Shown here in pieces: positions 30,916-35,042 of a DNA stretch of 35,042 nucleotides; within the stretch, counting starts at the first letter, position 1; every line of letters begins with the position of its first letter. Both the position numbers and the translations under genes were made by a program. The stretch comes from Tenericutes bacterium ADurb.Bin087 (GTDB taxonomy: Bacteria; Bacillota_I; Bacilli_A; RFN20; CAG-826): positions 1 through 35,042 of the forward strand of contig MWEF01000011.1 of assembly GCA_002070905.1 (NCBI GenBank), written 5' to 3'. The notes below the pieces were generated by a model that did no database searches, was not told the DNA's origin, and saw nothing but the letters and a program-made list of their open reading frames with translations.

Positions 30916-32283
30916 CTAATATTTAATCGAGCCAAATACCCGTGCGTAAGGTTGAACGTCACGAATATTTTGCACTCCTGTTACGTACATTAATAAGCGG
31001 TCAAACCCAATCCCATACCCAGAATGAGGTACGCCACCATATTTGCGTAAGTCTAAATACCATTCTAAGTCTTTAAGGTTGCCACCATCAATCATCTTTT
31101 GTTTTAAAACGTCATAACGGTCTTCGCGTTGTGAGCCACCGACTAGTTCACCAACACCTGGCACTAATAAGTCACACGCCGCGACTGTTTTGCCATCATC
31201 ATTTAAGCGCATATAAAACGCCTTAATATCTTTTGGATAATCAGTAACAAAGACTGGGCCGCTTGTATAAACTTCACAAAGATATCGTTCGTGTTCACTG
31301 GCTAAATCCATGCCCCAGAAAATATTGTCAAATTGGAATTTAACCCCTTTTTGCTGGGCTTTTTGTAATATTTCAATCGCTTTCGTGTATGTGATGCGTA
31401 ACACTTTACTTTGCACTAAAGCTTCAAGCCGATTCCGTAAAGTTTTATCATAAAATTGCGTAAAGAAATCAATTTCATCAGGACACTTTTCTAGTACATA
31501 AGCAACCGAATACTTAATAATCTCTTCAATTGAATCCATGTTGCCGTTTAAATCGGTAAACGCTAATTCGGGTTCTAGCATCCAAAACTCCGCAGCGTGC
31601 CGTGTGGTATTACTTTCTTCAGCGCGAAAGGTTGGCCCAAAGGTATATACTTTACCGAATGTGAGAGCGAAAGGTTCAACATGAAGTTGTCCTGAAACAG
31701 TAAGCGATGATTCTTTACCAAAAAAGAAGTTTGAATCTTTATGGTCAGTAACAACATTAAAGACATTACCCGCTCCTTCAGCGTCGTTGCCAGTAATAAT
31801 TGGTGTATGAACATATACAAATTCGTGGTCATAAAGGTATTTATGAAGCGCATATGATAATTCACTCCGAAGCCGGAAGAGTGCAGTATGGGTATTAGTG
31901 CGCGGCCGTAAATGGGCAATCTCTCTTAAGAATTCAGGAGTGTGACGTTTCTTTTGCAATGGATAATCTTCCGCAACATCGCCAACAAGCACAACTTTAT
32001 CCGCGTGCACTTCAAATGGTTGCTTCATTTCTGGTGTTAACACAACTTTTCCAGAGACTTCAAGTGCGGCCCCGGTTCTAAATTTATCAACTTCGGCAAA
32101 GTTATCAATCTTATTTTTTTCATAAACAATTTGCACACCTTTAAAGGCACTACCATCATTAAATTCGATAAAACCAATAGTACCATTATTACGATTAGTT
32201 TTGACCCATCCTTGTAATTTAACAGGAATCGCTTTAAGTTCACCTTTAGCTAAGGCGGTATATAGTGCTTTTATATTTAACAT
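30916..32283 (-). CDS. asnS: Asparaginyl-tRNA synthetase
   Basis: Class II synthetase charging tRNA-Asn in the cytosol. The 455 aa have an N-terminal OB-fold anticodon-binding domain (VKLQGWVKTNRNNGTIGFIEFNDGS) and then the catalytic domain: motif 1 region LRSELSYALHKYLYDHEFVYVHTPIIT, motif 2 FGPTFRAEESNTTRHAAEFWMLEPE and motif 3 GGVPHSGYGIGFDRLLMYVTG. Direct asparaginylation makes the Asp-to-Asn activity of GatCAB dispensable. AGAGG precedes the ATG; a possible internal promoter lies at the end of tsaD. Confidence 0.98.
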   Translation of the reverse strand: MLNIKALYTALAKGELKAIPVKLQGWVKTNRNNGTIGFIEFNDGSAFKGVQIVYEKNKIDNFAEVDKFRTGAALEVSGKVVLTPEMKQPFEVHADKVVLVGDVAEDYPLQKKRHTPEFLREIAHLRPRTNTHTALFRLRSELSYALHKYLYDHEFVYVHTPIITGNDAEGAGNVFNVVTDHKDSNFFFGKESSLTVSGQLHVEPFALTFGKVYTFGPTFRAEESNTTRHAAEFWMLEPELAFTDLNGNMDSIEEIIKYSVAYVLEKCPDEIDFFTQFYDKTLRNRLEALVQSKVLRITYTKAIEILQKAQQKGVKFQFDNIFWGMDLASEHERYLCEVYTSGPVFVTDYPKDIKAFYMRLNDDGKTVAACDLLVPGVGELVGGSQREDRYDVLKQKMIDGGNLKDLEWYLDLRKYGGVPHSGYGIGFDRLLMYVTGVQNIRDVQPYARVFGSIKY

Positions 32284-32310
32284 ATTGTTACCTCTTTGAC
32301 TTCTTTATTA

Positions 32311-32341
32311 ATTATATCTTAAAACTCTCTAAAATCTTCAA
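32311..32341 (-). promoter_or_regulatory. Possible internal promoter for asnS
   Basis: At the tsaD-asnS junction the minus strand has a perfect TATAAT (32311-32316), with TTGAAG (32336-32341) 19 bases upstream. The spacing is long and there is no extended -10, so this is only a candidate. The predicted transcript would include the asnS Shine-Dalgarno. Confidence 0.35.
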
Positions 32342-33335
32342 TTTCCCAATTAGGATCAACCCCTAAGTCATAACCCGCCAAAACTTTTTCATCATATAAG
32401 TATGATGCTAGCTTAGCAATCATCGCTGCTTGGTCAGTACAACACCAGAGCGGAGGTATCGCCGGATCAACACCAATTTTGGGGAATTTAGCGAGTACTT
32501 CACTCCGTAAATAGGAATTTGCGCTGACACCACCAGCGATTACAACTTGTTTAACTTTATATTCTTTCGCCGCTTTTAATCCTTTTTTAATAATGGCATC
32601 AATTGCGACTTTTTGAAATGATGCACATAAGTTCGGCACATTTATTTCTTCACCCCGTTGTTTAGTGTTATTAACTAAATTAATAACATGCGTCTTTAAC
32701 CCTGAAAAAGAAAAGTCATAACTACCACCTAAAGCAGGACTGGGTAATTTATAAGTCGCTTCCCCTGTTTTTGCTAAGCGGTCAATTGGAATGCCGCCTG
32801 GATAACCTAAATTTAAGACACGCGCTATTTTGTCATAACACTCCCCAATCGCATCATCCCGCGTTTCACCAATTGTTTTAAAATCTAAATGTTTTTCCAT
32901 AACGACAAGCTCGGTGTTACCGCCACTTACAACAATGGCAAGCAGTGGAAAAACAAGCGGTTTAACAAATTCACTAGCGTATATATGCGCCGCTAAGTGA
33001 TGAACAGGAATCAGCGGTTTATGATAAAGGAGCGCCAATGTTTTAGCGGTTTGTAACCCAACATGGAGCGCCCCAATAAGTCCAGGACCACGAGTAACAG
33101 CAAAAGCATCAACTTCTTCAAGCTTAATATTCGCATCTTTTAAGGCGGTATCCAATGTATAAACAATGTTTTCCGTGTGAAGCCTTGACGCTAGTTCAGG
33201 CATAACTCCGCCATACTGTTGATGCATCGAAATTTGTGTACTAACAGCGTTAATTAAAAGTTTGTCACCACGCAAGATAGCAACAGCGGTTTCGTCACAA
33301 CTAGATTCAATTGCTAATATTACTCGTTCTTTCAT
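32319..33335 (-). CDS. tsaD: tRNA N6-threonylcarbamoyladenosine transferase TsaD
   Basis: Catalytic subunit that transfers the threonylcarbamoyl group to A37 of ANN-decoding tRNAs. At 338 aa it has the ASKHA fold: LAIESSCDETAVA (N-terminal phosphate loop), the metal-binding VHHLAAHIYAS His pair, VSGGNTELV, GECYDKIARVLNLGYPGG, YDFSFSGLKT and VIAGGVSANSYLR. It starts with an ATGA overlap at the end of rimI. All four conserved gene types of the tsaE-tsaB-rimI-tsaD block are present. Confidence 0.98.
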   Translation of the reverse strand: MKERVILAIESSCDETAVAILRGDKLLINAVSTQISMHQQYGGVMPELASRLHTENIVYTLDTALKDANIKLEEVDAFAVTRGPGLIGALHVGLQTAKTLALLYHKPLIPVHHLAAHIYASEFVKPLVFPLLAIVVSGGNTELVVMEKHLDFKTIGETRDDAIGECYDKIARVLNLGYPGGIPIDRLAKTGEATYKLPSPALGGSYDFSFSGLKTHVINLVNNTKQRGEEINVPNLCASFQKVAIDAIIKKGLKAAKEYKVKQVVIAGGVSANSYLRSEVLAKFPKIGVDPAIPPLWCCTDQAAMIAKLASYLYDEKVLAGYDLGVDPNWEIEDFREF

Positions 33336-33793
33336 TCCTTTAGTACCTTCACCATATAATAAGCATCTTCGCCGTCTTCATAATATTTCCGTTTCTTTGT
33401 GACAACATTAAAGCCGTATTTTAAGTAAAGATGCATTGCCTTATCATTACTCGTCCTTACTTCTAATGTAATAGCACGCACTTCTTCAAGCATTGACACT
33501 CTTTCAATTAGGTGTGCCATTAATAAGCTCCCAAGTCCCTTCCCTTGCGCAGCGGGATGCACGGCAAATTTAACAATAGTGGCACTGTCAAAGGTGATCC
33601 AAAAATGTGAGAACCCAAGAATCACATCCGCGTAAGTTAAGACAAATAGATATGCAAATTCATTTTTTAACTCTTGCGCATAAGTATATTTAGGCCACGG
33701 ATCAGGGAGCGCACTAAACGCTAATTCGTCAACAGCGTTAACATCTTCAATCGTCATCGGGCGAATAATAAGTTTCTTTTCTTTCGTTTCCAT
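33332..33793 (-). CDS. rimI: GNAT N-acetyltransferase, RimI type
   Basis: A 153-aa GNAT acetyltransferase; RimI acetylates the N-terminus of S18 in E. coli, and TsaBD-linked homologues are common. The acetyl-CoA loop is VHPAAQGKGLGSLLMAHLIE; LEVRTSNDKAMHLYLKYGFNVVTKKRKYYEDGEDAYYM is a familiar RimI C-terminus. A Shine-Dalgarno (AAGGG) lies before the ATG. It lies 4 bp after tsaB and overlaps tsaD by 4 bp. The substrate in this organism is not known. Confidence 0.9.
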   Translation of the reverse strand: METKEKKLIIRPMTIEDVNAVDELAFSALPDPWPKYTYAQELKNEFAYLFVLTYADVILGFSHFWITFDSATIVKFAVHPAAQGKGLGSLLMAHLIERVSMLEEVRAITLEVRTSNDKAMHLYLKYGFNVVTKKRKYYEDGEDAYYMVKVLKE

Positions 33794-33797
33794 CTTA

Positions 33798-34379
33798 TTA
33801 TCCCTTTAAATAGCGCGGCTTAAATGCTGCTATGTCCTTGACCCTATTTTCTTCACTAATGCTTTTAAGCATATTTTCAAAACGATTAAACTTTGCGGGT
33901 TCTACACCTAAGTGTTTTGTTTCGCCTGAAATTAAATAACCTTCACTTTTCGCTAATGCTAATATTTCGCTATTTTGCATTATTTGGTCCGGCAAAATGA
34001 TGTTATTTTGCGCGTAAACCCCAGCGAACGAGCGTTCCCTTCTCGCATCAAGGACACAGAGCGTTGGTTTAGTTTCATGACGATAAACACTTAAACTAGA
34101 AACAGCATAAAGCTCAACTTCTTTAGCGTACGCCCATACTTTAGCAATTGTGACCGCAATTCTTACACCAGTAAAAGAGCCCGGACCACTTGCGACTACG
34201 ATTCTTTTAATTTCATTAGGTGATATGTTTTCTTGCATTAACAGTTTATTAATTCTTTCAACCATTATTTCACTTTGCGTTTGAAAAGCCTTTTCTTCAA
34301 CAAAACTTAAAACCTTGTCACCCTTTGCGAGCGCAACACTTAGATGATGACTTGAACTATCTAACAGTAAAGTAATCAT
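33798..34379 (-). CDS. tsaB: tRNA threonylcarbamoyladenosine biosynthesis protein TsaB
   Basis: Inactive TsaD paralogue that scaffolds the t6A complex (TsaB-TsaD-TsaE). The 193 aa have the ASKHA N-terminal domain: TLLLDSSSHHLSVALAKGDK, the IVVASGPGSFTGVRIAVTIAK signature and LCVLDARRERSFAGVY. The C-terminus is short, as in small-genome Bacillota. Its ATG overlaps the tsaE stop by the 4-base ATGA. Confidence 0.95.
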   Translation of the reverse strand: MITLLLDSSSHHLSVALAKGDKVLSFVEEKAFQTQSEIMVERINKLLMQENISPNEIKRIVVASGPGSFTGVRIAVTIAKVWAYAKEVELYAVSSLSVYRHETKPTLCVLDARRERSFAGVYAQNNIILPDQIMQNSEILALAKSEGYLISGETKHLGVEPAKFNRFENMLKSISEENRVKDIAAFKPRYLKG

Positions 34380-34837
34380 TTGAACTCCTTCGCGATAGCG
34401 TTTACCACGTCCGCGTAATGACCTTCACCTTTTAAGGTAATATTTCTTGAAGTTAAATCGCGATGCGTAATATTAATTTCAAGTGCCTTTTCGGGTAAAA
34501 GATGCTTAATAAAGGCCGGCCACTCAATAACAGTAATACCTGCTTCACCAATATATTCATCTAGTCCAATATCTTTTTTATCATCTTCTAAACGATAAGC
34601 ATCAATATGAAATAATGGTTTATCACCTTTTAAATAAATTTTAAGAATATTAAAGGTCGGACTATTAACTTTTTCTGTAATGTTTAAACCGTTCGCTATT
34701 CCTTTGGTGATTGTTGTTTTACCAGCTCCTAAGTCACCAGTAAGAAGCACTACATCACCTAAATTTAATAATGTCGCTAGTCTTTTACCAAGAGCGATTG
34801 TTTGTTCTCTACTAATACTTGTAAATTCATGTTCCAT
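34376..34837 (-). CDS. tsaE: tRNA threonylcarbamoyladenosine ATPase TsaE
   Basis: P-loop ATPase of the t6A complex. The start is taken as the ATG at 34837 (MEHEFTSISREQTIALGKRL, 153 aa) and not the TTG three codons upstream, because a TATAAT lies so close that the TTG would be before the transcription start. Walker A is GDLGAGKTT (34-42); PTFNILKIYLKGDKPLFHIDAYRLEDD and VIEWP are family hallmarks. No Shine-Dalgarno is visible, so the mRNA is probably leaderless. First gene of the tsaE-tsaB-rimI-tsaD-asnS unit. Confidence 0.95.
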   Translation of the reverse strand: MEHEFTSISREQTIALGKRLATLLNLGDVVLLTGDLGAGKTTITKGIANGLNITEKVNSPTFNILKIYLKGDKPLFHIDAYRLEDDKKDIGLDEYIGEAGITVIEWPAFIKHLLPEKALEINITHRDLTSRNITLKGEGHYADVVNAIAKEFK

Positions 34838-34847
34838 AGACGCCAAA

Positions 34848-34856
34848 ATTATATCA
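34848..34856 (-). promoter_or_regulatory. Extended -10 promoter of tsaE
   Basis: The minus strand reads TGATATAAT (perfect TATAAT with the TGn extension), followed by ten bases and the tsaE ATG. The expected start site leaves 1-4 untranslated bases. No good -35 hexamer is present at 16-18 bases upstream. The end of the insertion element lies about 75 bp further upstream. Confidence 0.6.
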
Positions 34857-34930
34857 TATTATTATGATTTAACTTTATATTGAATAAAATATTAATAGTA
34901 TTTACAAACCGGTTGTTATATTATTAGGAT

Positions 34931-35042
34931 TGTGCACTAGTCAACTAAATGTAGACACTTTAATAATTTGATAGTCACTACTTTTGATTAAGTAGATAAT
35001 TTTGTTTAAATTGGGCTGGAGTTAAGTAATTTAAGGCATATG
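34931..35042 (-). mobile_element. IS3-family insertion sequence, 3' terminus (cut by window edge)
   Basis: The right edge of the window enters an IS3-family element whose transposase is read on the minus strand. The likely terminal inverted repeat starts at 34931 (TGTGCACTAGTCAACTAAAT) and continues into TGTAGACACTTT (34950-34961). The TG start and internal TAGACA are typical of IS3/IS150-group ends. The other end and target duplication are outside the window. The element is inserted in the intergenic region upstream of the tsaE promoter. Confidence 0.7.
34978..35042 (-). CDS. IS3-family transposase (OrfB/DDE integrase), C-terminal fragment
   Basis: Only the last 20 codons are inside the window, ending at TAG: YALNYLTPAQFKQNYLLNQK. 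The pattern YLTPxxFxxxYL is the usual end of IS3-family OrfB (rve-domain) transposases. The DDE catalytic residues lie outside the window. The stop codon is 47 bp from the inferred element tip, normal for this family. Confidence 0.82.
   Translation of the reverse strand, partial: YALNYLTPAQFKQNYLLNQK

Noticed and set aside
34907-34914. Perfect 8-bp palindrome AACCGGTT upstream of the IS terminus, possible operator.
   Set aside because: It does not extend beyond 8 bp, is single-copy here and has no nearby plus-strand gene. Eight-bp palindromes are expected by chance in 35 kb.

Overview
The window is a dense, low-GC bacterial chromosome segment of Bacillota/Mollicutes type. Almost every gene lies on the minus strand. 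The S10-spc-alpha ribosomal cluster, a zinc-type S14, a zinc-lid adenylate kinase, PcrA-LigA-GatCAB linkage and the t6A genes all fit this. UGA is a normal stop here (rpsQ, ligA, rimI, tsaE and others end in TGA) and Trp is UGG, so the genetic code is standard. That excludes the code-4 Mycoplasmas and points to an Acholeplasma/RF39/Erysipelotrichia-like lineage. The lineage is an inference, not a database result.

Layout from right to left, following minus-strand transcription. (1) 34931-35042 is the terminus of an IS3-family element. (2) 34837-30754 holds tsaE-tsaB-rimI-tsaD (t6A tRNA modification plus an N-acetyltransferase), asnS and a previously uncalled 50-aa single-span membrane protein. 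(3) 28737-30764 is the only plus-strand island: three overlapping genes for unrecognised membrane proteins. (4) 28661-17915 holds pcrA, ligA, gatCAB, then queT-tgt-queA-queH, which salvages preQ1 for queuosine. A pseudoknot that buries the queT Shine-Dalgarno sequence looks like a preQ1 riboswitch. A GCAA-loop terminator ends the unit. (5) 17745-2753 is the ribosomal super-operon, from a near-consensus promoter and a structured 5' leader through rpsJ ... rplQ, with secY, adk, map, infA and rpoA inside, to a second GCAA-loop terminator. (6) 2661-1454 holds a DUF308-like membrane protein and a HAD phosphatase. (7) 1407-1 holds cysS and the first 24 codons of an rlmB-like RNA methyltransferase gene.

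The most notable points are: a ~108-residue Lys/Ala/Glu-rich extension on ribosomal protein L5, with smaller extra tails on S5, S17, L22 and L23; no rpmD (L30); several first-in-operon genes whose ATG sits 6-10 nt after an extended -10 box with no Shine-Dalgarno, suggesting leaderless mRNAs; the riboswitch-like pseudoknot before queT; a three-way-junction-like S10 leader; and the plus-strand membrane-protein island converging on the 50-aa gene.

The window is mainly core translation, tRNA modification, replication/repair and protein export. No CRISPR array, tRNA, rRNA or prophage was seen.
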